The notes beneath the pieces are model-generated. The model had not been told where the DNA came from. It did no database searches and worked only from the letters and a program-made list of their open reading frames with translations. From the NCBI GenBank assembly GCA_022925895.1, contig JAKSYS010000123.1, positions 1 through 64,000 on the forward strand: DNA of 64,000 nt. Direction: 5' to 3'. The position numbers and the translations under genes were made by a program. Shown one piece after another: positions 13,035-25,200 of the stretch. This DNA comes from Fragilaria crotonensis. Taxonomy: Eukaryota > Bacillariophyta > Fragilariophyceae > Fragilariales > Fragilariaceae. Position 1 is the stretch's first letter; each line of letters starts with the position of its first letter.

Positions 13035-16000
13035 ATGGAACCAAGTGGAATATGCGCTCGAAGGGGTTGCGAGGTTGGCTTGGAACCATTAGCTGCGCCA
13101 CCTTCCCATCAACTTTCTCGCCCTCAAGAAAATTGCATGCCATTTCATGCTGCCAAGTATGGCAATGACAGCGGCGACAAACGAGCCGAATCTTTGCCAT
13201 CGCACAGCAACATATCGCCAATGCCAAAATACAGTCTCAAACCATCCAATAGCAATACCAACAACGACAACAATTGCAATTCCAATCCCGAGGCAACAAC
13301 ATCCATTTTACTGGTACAACAACCGTACAGAAAACCCACGGCGCCTTTGCCGATAACCAGAACGGAGTTGTTGCGACGAACCCATTCTGCTCATTCCGCA
13401 CCAACAAGTGTGACAGAAACATCCATCTCCAACAAGAGTCGCGTCTCCAGCCTCCTAGCACGGTTCGAACTCACAGCCAAGGAAATTTTAGAGCAAGACG
13501 GACATGCGACTGTACCTACCACAATTGACGTGCATCATCTTTCCGACCCAGATGTTCTTCTTTCTCGCAGCAAGAATCACGAGCAAATACAACAAAAGAT
13601 TGTCCTATACAATAATCACAAACCTTTGGAGGCCATTCAAGATGCAAATGATTCGAATAGCACAATGTCTATCAAGGAGAGCATGATACGGAGTCTCTTG
13701 CTCTGTGGAGCCGTGCCACTTCCACATCTGCGAGGCGGGGATCGCGAAATGGAGAGCGACAAGGACAAGGTCGCGCTAATGACGACGATTGAAAAGCCCG
13801 TGGATGAAACCACCTTGGTCCAAACCACTAGTCGATCCATCATTGAGTTTTCACTGTGTGGTGGTGGGATCGACGATACCATTGAGCCCAAGGAAACTAT
13901 TCATGTCATCCAAAAAGAGGATGAGTCGCCAATTCAAAGTATCACAAACATTAGCTCAACCCCTGTCGAAGTTGTGCGAATGAATCCTGTCGTACCTGCA
14001 CAACCGGGATGGCAATGTACCCTAACATCGCTCGCCATTTGAAAAGTCCACAAGACATGACAATTTGTACTAGTACCATGATGAACCAGGATGTGACGAG
14101 CCCCATGTCAGATGAGACACAACGACGACGAGACGAAGCAAGAAATCTTACACCCAAGTTGACGCATAAATACATTTCCACAACAACAAGTGCGACAGCA
14201 GACGATTCATTTCTCTCCGAATCTTACGTAGAGGATGACGATTGCCACAGCGGCAGCAGCTGTTCTGATACGTCGGCGGTAGCCACAGGTGGCACATCGA
14301 AACGACGAAAGTTGATACTCTCCTCCAAGTCAAGAGAGGACGACGACGACGATAACGTTGCTGCAATAGTGACCAAATCGGTTTCATTTAGCCCAACTGT
14401 CGATTCAATGGGCCGTGAGTACGTTGGATTTGCAGATCCATCTACAGATCTAGCTAACGACGACGGTGACGATTCTCGCGACGACGAACCGGAAGAGACA
14501 GGTGCAACGAAACGTCGATCAAGTGCAGAGAAGGTGGACATTGTTGCTCCAGATCGATATGCTTCACCCGGTGATCACACTTTCCTTGAGATGGAGGACA
14601 ACGACCGCAATTGCGGCCAAGAGGTGCTGTTCGTCGGTACGGAACATCAACTTCCGTTGGAGAATCCAGACGTATGGGCGTCACCGTCCAATCCAACGAG
14701 ATTTGCGTATCGACGAGAACCGGGACATGCACCCACAACAACAGTACCCACAACAGATGTGTTACCGTTAGATGAACTCCTTTCCGATAACATGGACAGT
14801 GACTGGGATGTCCCGAAACATAAGTCTCGAGGAGATGCGCAAACGAACGTGTTGGCGCAGAATAGCAGAACTGCTGAGCATGAGCTCCGTTCCCTTGGAT
14901 CGAACCCACCCTCAGCAAAACGAGAATTATCAAATGCCAACATTAGTTACGAACAAGCTGAAATCGGGATGAGCCAAACATTCCCCCCCTTCGACAAGAA
15001 CACACACTTCAAGTCATCGCGCGACATGCGACCAATTTCCCCGGAATCAAATCATCGTCGGACGACTCGTCCTCTACAGAAAAGTGTTGATAAGGGCGTC
15101 GCGTCGATCCAAGAGGCAGACCATGACCTTGTAGAAAATGAGCTCGCGAATGTGGCCACGTCAAACAATTCGACAAGTAGGAGCCCCCTTAAGAAAAAAG
15201 AATCAAGCGCGCATCCACCTAAGGAAGGCAGCACAAAAGTCGCGACATTCAAGAAATCAAAGAGCAGGAGCCCCAAAAAGAAACGAGAATCAACGACTCT
15301 CGAAACTTTGGAAGATGCGACGAAAATCAGCTCCAGAGAATCGAAGAGTAGGAGCCCCATAAGAAACGAGTATCAAAACTAGTCAATGCGCCGCAGATGT
15401 TACAACAGTCCACGACGCGCACGGAGAAAGAAGTCATGGTGCATCCTCAACTACAAACGACAAACCAACCAGTACTCGGTGCGAAACTTTGCACCGGCAA
15501 CACTCAGTGAGGAGCGAACCGAAGATGGTTTGGATGTATTAGTACCTGTCAAGTCATCTCGTAAAGTGCTTAAATTCCAAGTGAGAAAGGATGTGGCCCT
15601 TCGCCCCCAGCTTCAATCGGTTCTTGATGAAATACAGCGTCGTCGAGCGGAACGCCAGTCGGCCAGCACACATAATGGCGATGAGGAACATGGGACGAAG
15701 CAGCATCACGCTGAAGTTCTCACAGCAGTTGATGGATCCATTTCAACAGAAGCAATTAGCGAGCAGAAGCAGGTTCCTCCAGATCTTAGTGATTCTGGGC
15801 CAATCGTTACTGAGCCAAATAGAGCCGGCGACTCCAAGAAATCCAAAGTCTTCAAGTCTGCGTTCGACGAGTACGACTGTTTGTTGGATCAGTTGCTGAG
15901 ACAGAATAAGAGTCTGAAAGGAGGCGAAAGTGCTTCACAAACATCACTCGGTGACGATTCTGGGATTTTACGGGACCGCATAGCCTGGATTCGCAGGGAA

Positions 16001-17275
16001 AGGGACCAGGCTATTGATCTGTATGACTTTTCTCTAGATGATGCTCTCAAGACGATGAAAGAGGACAACAAAGGGAATCAACGCTACCCACTGATTGCCT
16101 CAAATATTGAAGATGACCCACCAAAGAATCCTGTGCAAATAAGTGTGAGGGACACGGCAAGTTCTGCACTTGGGAAAGATGCGGCGTCTCTTGTGGTGGC
16201 AACTGTGGAAGACACTGGTTCATATACTGTGAATCGTGTTTCCTCGAACCGAGCAAATCAGCGCTCGATTTCGTGCCCTCCAACACATGCGGCATCATTA
16301 GCGGAACAAACGGGGAATCGAGCAGAGAGTTTATCCCCCACAAAATCACGCCGGAACACGGTAACAAGTCCTACTAGAGGATGTGGAACCCCAGAAATGG
16401 GACAACAGACGCGACAAGCTTCGCCACCAAAAACTAAAGTGAGTACCAGTGAGATGTTCGACCCACGTTTCCAGACACCAGCGCAAGGCAACTCTCGGAT
16501 CAATGACTATCTTGCCGCACCATCGCCAACAAAGACGAGTCCCGCGCGTTTGCCATTCTTAGCCAAGCTAGAGGAAATGCTGGATCGACCACCACGCGTC
16601 GTTAGCATTGAAGTTCGAGAACCACGGAATGTCGCAGCGACAACCATTGACTGCGACGAGGATACCCGACAAGCCTGTAGTCCGCAACAACGACGTCATC
16701 GCCGCCCAGCTACTACCACAACGGCGGCTGCAAAATCACCAATGGTTCCATCCCCGGAAAGGAAACGGCGGTCGGGACCCACGGTCCCAGACGCGAGCAG
16801 TACTGAACACACTCGCCGACTCAGACGTCAATTGGATTTGGCTAGATTGACAAATCTTGCCATTAGAAACTCAAATCAGAGCTTGTCATTGGAATTGGAA
16901 GCATTCAAACAAAGGTTGTGGCAACATCGAAATTGTACTCGTGGAGAACGAGATATTTTAGAGGCCTGTCAATACCAGCTTGGGTCATTTCAACGGCATT
17001 TGGAGGACAAACGAAAACTCCCTCAGTCTCACTTCCAGCATCCACTTTGGTCGCATAACAGATCAAGTACACATTTCCATGAAAGCAAATCATCTTCGGA
17101 GGAGAGTAGTTGGGACGAATTTTCGAATATTCAGGGAGCCATGTTGGCAAATTTGGAGTTGATGCGATCTGCAAGAGCTTCGATGGTGGGTAAAGTGTAT
17201 AGCACCAGACATGGCGCAGTGGACGAAGACACAGCTCGGCTGCGAGAAGTTATTGCTATGATGAAACGTGTATAG
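13035..17275 (+). CDS. Large disordered protein with SRSP repeats and C-terminal coiled coil (unknown function)
   Basis: Three open segments join through two plausible GT-AG introns into a 1,328-residue protein: exons 13035-13938, 14055-15369 and 15508-17275. Both introns (116 and 138 bp) have the donor GTATCA, and both junctions keep frame. An in-frame TGA 12 bases upstream makes 13035 the first usable ATG. The protein is Ser/Thr/Lys-rich and mostly low complexity, with acidic patches (EDDDDDN), basic SRSP units repeated three to four times just before intron 2, an ESLSPTKSRR-type phosphosite-like segment, and a leucine-rich heptad-like stretch (HTRRLRRQLDLARLTN onward) near the C-terminus. 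I do not recognise a family. A nuclear or cytoskeletal scaffold is possible but unproven. Without splicing, the gene would contain a frame change and a stop. Confidence 0.65.
13939..14054 (+). other. Predicted intron 1 of the coiled-coil gene
   Basis: The donor is GTATCA after SPIQ and the acceptor is CCACAAG. The intron is 116 bp and phase 1, and it joins two long overlapping reading frames. The acceptor has a weak pyrimidine tract, so a nearby AG could be used instead. Confidence 0.5.
15370..15507 (+). other. Predicted intron 2 of the coiled-coil gene
   Basis: The donor is GTATCA and the acceptor is CACTCAG. The 138-bp phase-2 intron removes the in-frame TAG at 15380-15382 and continues the same frame with DEERTEDG. 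Confidence 0.65.
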
Positions 17276-17338
17276 GGGGAACAACGTGATTCGTAGAATT
17301 CAAAACTACTTCTAGAGGGACATCGTGCTCTGTGTCAA

Positions 17339-17480
17339 TAGCAAGTAGAATTGTGAACCCCTCTGTGTAGCACGTGAAAGTAGTGCGACGGACCGGTCTT
17401 TTAAACCCCTAGCAACTAAAATTGTGAACGCTTGTCTGTAGCACGTGAAAATAGTAGCTGCGGGCCGCTCCTTTTTACAC
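17339..17480. repeat. Two-copy tandem repeat, about 71-bp unit
   Basis: Two adjacent units (17339-17409 and 17410-17480) share segments such as TTGTGAAC and TAGCACGTGAAA, with moderate divergence. They sit just past the 3' end of protease copy 1. Part of the unit resembles sequence near 50535-50600, next to protease copy 4, so it probably belongs to the duplicated 3' flank of the protease genes. Confidence 0.6.
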
Positions 17481-17592
17481 CAAGTTATCTTGTTTATAAA
17501 TGTAATCCTAAGTAAATTTACCACCAACTTTCATCAAGGCATCTAGTCAGGACAATGAGAATCAATTAGTAGTACATCAAGAATCGAAATTG

Positions 17593-20004
17593 CTAAATAT
17601 TTCGGTAGTAAAGAATGCCATTCCAGGCACGGAAAGCGACGTCTGAGGCGAAAGGATAGAACTTCGCATAGCCATGATAAATTGTCAAGTCAGAATTAAA
17701 CGCTTGCACTGTGCCGAACGATGGTCCTACCGAATACCGATTCAAGTTGGCGGCTTGAGTGAAAGTGACGTAGAAAGCCTGTGTTACGCCAGCCCTGACG
17801 GTTACGGGAGCGAAAGTCCCCTCAGGCAAGATGCTGGGGCTTCCTGCCGCATTCGTTATGAACGTGGCTGCTCCGATCTTTCGCCATTGAGAGGGATTTG
17901 ACTGGGTACCAAAGAACGTTCCGGTAGTTATTTTCATGTAAACTTCGACCGTCGCAAGGGAGGCAGAGTATGCGTGAACGGCGAAATTTGTAACATTCAA
18001 GTTCTTCGTGGCCTGGATATCGAACATGTGTCCTGCAGCACCTACATAGCCACCCACAAAGGTTGTAGTCAATGACTGGGAGCTCCCCGTGGTCGGGGCC
18101 GCTGTAAGAGGAACAGTAGCTGGGGCCGTCGTAGGCACGGCAGTCGGAACATTAGTAGGCACTGCGGTTGGCACGGAGGTCGGTGCCGCCGCAGTAGGCG
18201 CAGCAGTCGGGGCCACCGTAGTAGGCACAGCATTCGGGGCCGCAGTAGGCACGGCAGTCGGGGGCGTAGTCGTTGGCACAGCAGTCGGGTTCGCAGTGGT
18301 AGGCTTCGCAGTCGGGGCCGCCGTGGGGCGCGCAGAAGTCGGGGTCGCAGTGGTAGGCTTCGAAGTCGGTGTCGCCGTGGGGCGCGCAGAAGTCGGGGTC
18401 GCAGTGGTAGGCTTCGAAGTCGGTGTCGCCGTGGGGCGCGCAGAAGTCGGGGTCGCAGTGGTAGGCTTCGCAGTCGGGGTCGCCGTGGGACGCGTAGTAG
18501 TCGGGGCCGCTGCAGGAGCAGAAGGAACAGGCGGGGGGTTTACGTCGACCGATTGACGATAATTCGCAAAGGCAGCTAGGTTGTTGCGGATCACTAACGC
18601 ATTGTTGGCCGTCGCAGTTCCAAGAGGACTACCAAGATAGCTTAGGCTTGGACTTGAGAAGTACTGAATACGAGGACAGCTTTTGCTGCTGCACTGATAG
18701 GCCAAGATAGAACGGAATCGTGCAGACGGATCCTGATACCCATAGTTGTATCCGCCAGACGCACCCCCGGCGTTCCTGATGTCGTGGTTGCAGCCCATGT
18801 TGTGGCCGATCTCGTGGCCAAATGAATAGTATCCCGTCGCACAGCTCCAGTGAACAAGTGTGAAGGCATCGGCGGCACTAGGGCCTGATGGCATGTATCC
18901 GATTCCACAATATCCGCTAGTATCCACAATCATGCTGACGAAATCAGCGCCGTATTGGTCTCGCATGGCATGGACGTAGTCAAGCTTGCCATCGCCGTTG
19001 TTGCGAAGGTTTGGAAGCGTGGATTCCCACGTGTTTGCATAGTCATCGTAGGAAGCATCGTAGTGGATCTTGACTAATCGAAACTTAGTAGGAATGCCGG
19101 AAAGTTCATACGCTTTGTTCGTTTCAGCAACCGCCAAGGCGATGATTCCTTCAATTATGGCTACGTTCTGGGCAGTTGCGGTACATGTACCTCCCGTGCT
19201 AAATCCGGCCGCTGAGCACATGGCTCCTTTGGTGTAGAGGACCTAGCGAATGGAAGAACAATACATTAGAATCACCTTCCATTTGTGCACTGCAAAGATC
19301 ATGAGCAATTAGTCATCAGAACTCACCATGATATCAAGTTGGCTCGAACTATCCAAACGCCTCGAGTTCCGTAGTCCACGTCGTCCACTGCCGGGCAAGC
19401 CATCGACTGCATCAATAGTCTCTGGGTCAATATCATCACTGCCGCCTTTCACAAATGTTCTTACTCCGTCCAATTCCTTGTTGAACATCTCTTGCTTGAT
19501 TTCCTCCGCAACCACTCCTCCGTTGGCCAAGGTACGAATTTGATACACCGTCCCATTCTGCCCGTGCATCGATCCGGTTGTCGCTGTTTCTCCCCAATTG
19601 GTGGTACTCTTGACGATGGTTAGATGGTTACCAGTTTTTGTATCCCTTCCATACCAAGATTCGAAGGGATCATCCTTGGTATTTGCTCGTCTCATGCGCA
19701 ATGTCTGTGACTGTTCATCACTCATTAATTGGACGTCGACATCTTGTGCAGTATCGCCAAGCTGCAAACCACTCAAGTCAACAATGGATCGTCGCCTCTT
19801 GACCTTTCCATTGGAAGTAACAGCCACAACTTTGGAAGAGCCCTTGGTTTTGATCTTTTGGCGAACTGTGGTCGCGCCGAGCTGTCGATTTTCGTCATCA
19901 CTTTCGTCAGTAGCAATGGAGGAGGACTCTTTCATCACCAAAGCACATGACAATGTCGTCAAGTTGAAGAATAGGAGCATTAGGAAGGATGATAAGAGCT
20001 TCAT
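17593..20004 (-). CDS. Secreted metzincin-like metalloprotease with Thr/Pro stalk, copy 1 (2 exons)
   Basis: Exons 20004-19327 and 19242-17593 flank an 84-bp GT-AG intron and give 775 residues. ATG at 20004 was chosen because it opens a clear signal peptide (MKLLSSFLMLLFFNLTTLSC). An acidic then basic propeptide follows and ends near RRGLRNSRRLD, a possible dibasic processing site. The catalytic domain has HEIGHNMGCNHD (about residues 369-380), the HExxHxxGxxHD zinc signature of reprolysin-like metzincins. The downstream segment FRSILAYQC then CPRIQYFSSP resembles the Met-turn region of M12B/M72-type peptidases, but with Leu where Met is usual. A Thr/Pro/Ala stalk (about 460-617) contains an 18-residue repeat, and a C-terminal domain of about 155 residues, probably beta-rich, ends in RAWNGILYYRNI. 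Likely extracellular; the substrate is unknown. Confidence 0.88.
18311..18472. repeat. Minisatellite, three 54-bp units inside the protease stalk
   Basis: Three near-identical 54-bp units (18311-18364, 18365-18418, 18419-18472) encode an 18-residue Thr/Pro/Ala/Ser unit on the minus strand. The near identity points to recent expansion by slippage or unequal exchange within the coding region. Confidence 0.9.
19243..19326 (-). other. Intron of protease copy 1
   Basis: The donor is GTGAGT after SSSQLDIM and the acceptor is CGCTAG before VLYTKGAMC. The intron is 84 bp and phase 0. The position is conserved in copies 2 and 3 (91 and 85 bp). Confidence 0.9.
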
Positions 20005-21185
20005 GCTGGTACGGTTGTCGATCGATGATCGTTGCGATTGTCTTTTTGCCGTATCACTTCTCCTTGAATTATGAACCTCTGCCGATGCGAGTCTGGCAGT
20101 CATTTTTATCGCTCGATGGCACCACTATTTTCATGGGACATCAGACATCAGGAAACGCACATCTGTGCGACATATTTGGAGTCCATTCGTACCAAGGATT
20201 TTCTGGTCGACGCCATCCACTCAACTTACAAGGAGGTATGCATACGCAGAAAAAACACACTTTACTACAGTACATAAAACAATAGCCGCTAGAGACTATG
20301 TGCTGATTATACTCGACGCGAGGAAACGGAACTACCGGTAAATGCCTTGGGACGAAAATGTCAGATATGTCATAAGGGCACGTAGATGCAACGGTGGTCA
20401 TTTGATCATTATCCCGCAGTTGACCGGATCAGTGAAAAAATTCGCATGGATATTACTATCAACGCCGATTGCGTTTCAAGTTGGTACAATGAATACCAAG
20501 TACTTGTACGTCGTACTGCATATTCATCAATGCTTCGCTGTAAAGAATCCATGATCCGATTTTCACACGAATTGAATTTGAAATGACTCTTCGAAATCAA
20601 CCTGTCTTTTCACATTGCAACCTACATTTACCTACATCACAAAGCACGACACACAAGTCACAATGACTTTATATCCTGCCTAATCACATCGTTTTTATCC
20701 ATCCTGGTTCCAGAGTTCCACATCCAAGAGTTTGGGGACATTCTCGTCGCCGAGAGAACATGACCTACTGTAGTAGAAGTAAAACACAATTCTTATTAAA
20801 CGGGTCACTTCTACAGCAATGACCTTTCTACACATTAATACCATTTTTATGATATTGCTGGTTTCACCATCGAGAAGTGTGAGATAGGCCGGTAGGCCTT
20901 GATTCAGTTCGTACATTTATAGAAAGGGAAATTTTCTTTTTTATCGGATTCAATGTCACTTCCCTGAATTCAGTGTATTTGCACGTACATGTACTTCAGG
21001 GCTTCATTCAAAAATAGAATATCTAATTGCCATTTCAAGTAAACTACAATATCCCGCCGCCCTCTAAAAGTTGAGTACTTGGTCTATATGCGATCTAAAT
21101 CTCTACAAAACTGAAGCGGTAGTTGTCGAGATATGATTATTGAATATTCAGAGTTGCTCGTGATTTTGGACGTTGGGATTTTACG
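20005..21185. other. Intergenic stretch
   Basis: This is the 5' flank of protease copy 1 and the left flank of the piggyBac-like gene. It is AT-rich with only short chance reading frames. A piggyBac terminal inverted repeat should lie towards its right part, but I could not identify one. Confidence 0.4.
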
Positions 21186-22200
21186 ATGGCAAAAAAGAAA
21201 CGGCTACGCAATGGCATCGGAGCCTTGGTGGCGGTCTACAAGATGGTTCTTCACCCAAGAAAAGAGGTGTGTGCCAAGTACCTCAATGCCAACAAGGGGG
21301 ATGTGTTAAGTGAGCTGCTTGTGGTTCGTACCAAGGAGAAAACGGTAAATCAGCAACAGCAGCTTTGTGTCATAATGCGACACATGGATTTTGAAAAAGG
21401 TCTTTTGCTACATGCTGTCGCCCGCTACTGTAGGGTTCAATATGAAGGACCCGCGGCACACTTCTTTAATGATATCAGCTTGAACGATCCTGAAGGTGAG
21501 GTGGACGTGGCTGCTGAAGTTCAGGAGGAGGCTCCTATTGAAGTTCAAACACTTTTTAATGTTGAAGATGCGTCAAATGTTTGCGCGCAGGGTTTTGGGT
21601 GTCAATGACGATAACGAACCTGCCCCAGAAAACATCCCAGAGGCCTAAGACAAGAACATTGATGACTGTGAATCTTTTGCCTGGGGTGAGATGACTCTAG
21701 ATGAAAGGAGGAAAGCCGGTACTTGGGTATTTCGTCCATTTCTTGCCACTAAGCTTCATCAAGTTGAATCTCATACCAGCTACTAATGCTTTCCTTTCCA
21801 AACCATTGACATGGGGAGAGTTCTTGCGTTCTCTTGGCTTAATCTTTGTGATGGCAACAACGCAAGGCCTCGCTAGGAGTGAGTTTAGGGCGAACGACGT
21901 GCCAGACATTATTTGTGGTGAGCCCTTTCGTTTGCACAATTACATGTCCAGATGCCGCTTTGAGCTGATCCTCAAACATCTCAAGTTCATTCTTGACAAT
22001 CCTCCTCCCTTCAAGCATCCATTCCATGCTGTCAATCAATGAATTGATGCATTTAATAGTCTTACACAGGTGTGCTTCAGTCCTGGGTGGGAGAACTGTC
22101 TTGACGAGAGCATGTCTGTTTGGACGAACAAATGGACATGCCCAGAATGGGTGTTCAAAGAAAACCTCACCCAATGGGGAACGAGTATCATTCAATGTGC

Positions 22201-22210
22201 TATGGTTTGA
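22201..22210. repeat. Left target-site duplication of the LINE
   Basis: The 10-mer TATGGTTTGA occurs here and exactly again at 27145-27154. Joining the flanks at this word restores the piggyBac reading ...MCYGLSGVMYPIE..., which proves the insertion boundaries. Confidence 0.95.
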
Positions 22211-25200
22211 ACTCTCTGCTCATAACGCATTCCAACGTGGGCACAAACTTACCCATCCGGGAAATCGGCATCAATTTGCTGAGCGACTGGACCGCGACGT
22301 CCTCGCGGCAAGCATGTCTGCGGAAGCTAGTCTTCCTCAATTTGGTGAACCAGCTTGGTCCCTCGAATTATCAAAAGCCCGACGGAAAGCACAGTACCTT
22401 CGGAAAGCCTTATCCACGTTTCGCCTTGCTCTCGACAATACAAAAGTTCTTCAGGAATTTTCCCAAGCATTTCCGGAAGCCGAAGTTCCAAGTACACAAG
22501 GTCACTGCTCCCGTCTTCTTCGTTCCGCAACTTTGGAAATCCGATCTCTGGTTAAACAAAGCTACGTCACACGTCGAACAGAACGGCGTCAACGTATTAA
22601 AGCCCTGGAAACATCCCGTTGTAACTCGGACAAAGAGACGGCTCAGCGCTTGCGCAGACTCCAGAAGGCTGAAGACATCACAGCTGTCACTCATAAACTC
22701 CGTCATGTACGAGGAAAGTATTCTCGTTCAGGAGTGGTTCGGTTGGAAATCCCTCTAAACACAGGAGATGATCCAAAAACATGTACACAATGGCAACAAA
22801 TCGACGTTCCTACGGAAATCGTTCGGCTCCTTCAAGAACGGAATCGGCTTCATTTGGCCAGGCACATGGGACACCCTTTACAGTTCCACCGTTGGCAGAT
22901 CTATTAGGGTATACGGGTATTAGTGAAACTCAGAACAAAATCTTGCAGGGCACCTTTGACGCTTCGGAGCTCGACGAGCATGTGCAACTACTCATTCGCC
23001 ACCTTCGAGCTACTCACACGATGTTGGCAGATACCACGCGCCCTACAATTGACGACGATGACTTTTGTGCTAAACTTCGGCTGTGGTCAGAATCTACCAC
23101 AACGTCCCCGTCTGGCATGCATCTAGGGCATTATAAGTCCCTAATCGCAAGGCATTCTTTCTCTTCCGACCTAGCTGATGAGGAGTTGGCGCCAGAGTTT
23201 AAAGAACGCAAAGACGAGCTGGATTATAGACAGCAAGCTATTCGTCAATTACGATTGCAACTCCTGAACTACGCATTGGAGCGAGGTTACTCGTTTCTGC
23301 GGTGGCAGAAAGTGGTCAACACCATGTTGTTCAAAGACACAGATAACGTGAGATTACATCGCACGCGCGTCATTCACATTTACGAAGCAGATTTTAATTT
23401 GTTCCTCGGTATCAAGTGGCGGGAAGCAATGCATCAAGCAGAAGATTTGCAACTTTTGAATGACGGACAATTCGGGTCCCGACCTTACCGAAATGCAACG
23501 GAACCGGTGTTTATCGAAGAACTTCAATTGGAAATCTCTAGAGCCACCCGCAAACCCTTGATTCTCACGAACTACGACGCTACAGCATGCTACGACCGTA
23601 TTATTCCCAATTTAGGGATGACCGTCAGTCAGAAATATGGCGTACCAGCTCTAGTCACGGCTAGCAACGCTTCGACATTGGAAAAGGCCGACTTTTATGT
23701 ACGCACAGAACTGGGCATCTCTCCCACTGGCTATCATCATGAACCCGAGTTTCCAGTGTATGGTACAGGACAAGGCAGTGCAAATTCTCCCGCGATTTGG
23801 TGTTTCTTATCTAGCACTCTTTTTGATTGCTACGACACTCGAGCACATCATGCGGAATATTGGGATACGACGGGAGACGTCAATGTCCAGCTTGGACTCA
23901 TTGGTTTTGTCGACGATTGCAACGGCCAAACCAATTCGTTCGAACACGATGGTTCTCGCGCAACAGTCGAAAAACTCATTTATCAAGCACAGGCTAATGC
24001 GCAGCAGTGGACCGATTTACTCCATGCTAGCGGAGGAGCTCTAGAATTAACTAAGTGTTCAAGTCACATTCTCCAATGGCAGTTTTCTATGACTGGAGCT
24101 CCGGTATTGATACCGTCACATACATCGGATGGCGTTACTATCAAGGTCTGGGAGTCCCAAACCAATTCGGAAAAGAACCTACAGTTACTTCCTGCTTACA
24201 CCGCACATAAGACACTCGGTCATTACAAGGACCCAGCGGGCACTCAACGAGAACAATACAGACAGTTGAAGCGGAAGAGCGACTCTATTACCGCCTTCTT
24301 GTGGGAAACTCCTCTCAGTCGATTGGAAGCTTGGACATTCTACTTCGCTTGCTATTTACCAGCGGTGAGTTACCCCCTTGCGAGCTCTTCGCTCACTCCG
24401 CAATGTCTCGATCGCATCCAGCGGAAAGCCATGTCAATCATTGTCCCTAGATGTGGCTTCAATCGCAATACAAAGAAAGCTATCCTTTATGGACCATTAG
24501 CGCTCGGAGGTGCAAATTTCCGTTCTTTAGTGTCTCAACAAGGCATTTCCCAAGTAATGATGTTCATCCGTCAGTGGCGACAAAATTCCCTTGCAGGAAA
24601 ATTGCTTCGTATTGCGGTGTCTTGGTTCCAGTCCCAAGTTGGGGTCTCATTCTCCATTCTCGAAAGTGTTCATCATCCGTTACCACACTTAGAATCCAAG
24701 TGGCTCCGTTCCCTTCGAATGTTCCTGGCTTCCATCGACGCGAAGCTCCGCCTCGATACCCCGTATTTACCCGAGCTTCAACGTTTACACGATGTGTGTA
24801 TCATGGACGCGATCCTTTCTTCCCGGAAGTTTAATCCTACCGAGATTTGCACGTTGAATTATTGCCGTCTGTATTTGAACGCTGTCACTATCTCAGACCT
24901 GACTCTTATGAATGGTCGACAGTTGGATCACAATATGTTATTGGGTAACCACTCCTGCCTCAGTAGCTTTACCCATGGCACTGCCATCCATCAAGAAAGG
25001 CCTTCGGAGCGAACATGGTTACTAGTATGGAAAAAGGCGAACCAGATTTGGAGCACACCCGAGGGAACGCTTTATCAACCTCTGGGAGATTGGGTCTTAC
25101 CAATTCACCAACTTCGGCAGCGACACGCCGCCTATTGGTGGACGGGTCGGCTATGGGTCAGGATACAAGATCGGTACACCAAGTGCACCATGGTATCGGA

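Noticed and set aside
18089-18556. Val/Gly/Ala-rich plus-strand reading frame of 155 codons
   Set aside because: It is the antisense shadow of the Thr/Pro/Ala stalk repeats of protease copy 1. Similar shadows occur at 39007-39438, 44791-45165, 51194-51559 and 56923-57141.
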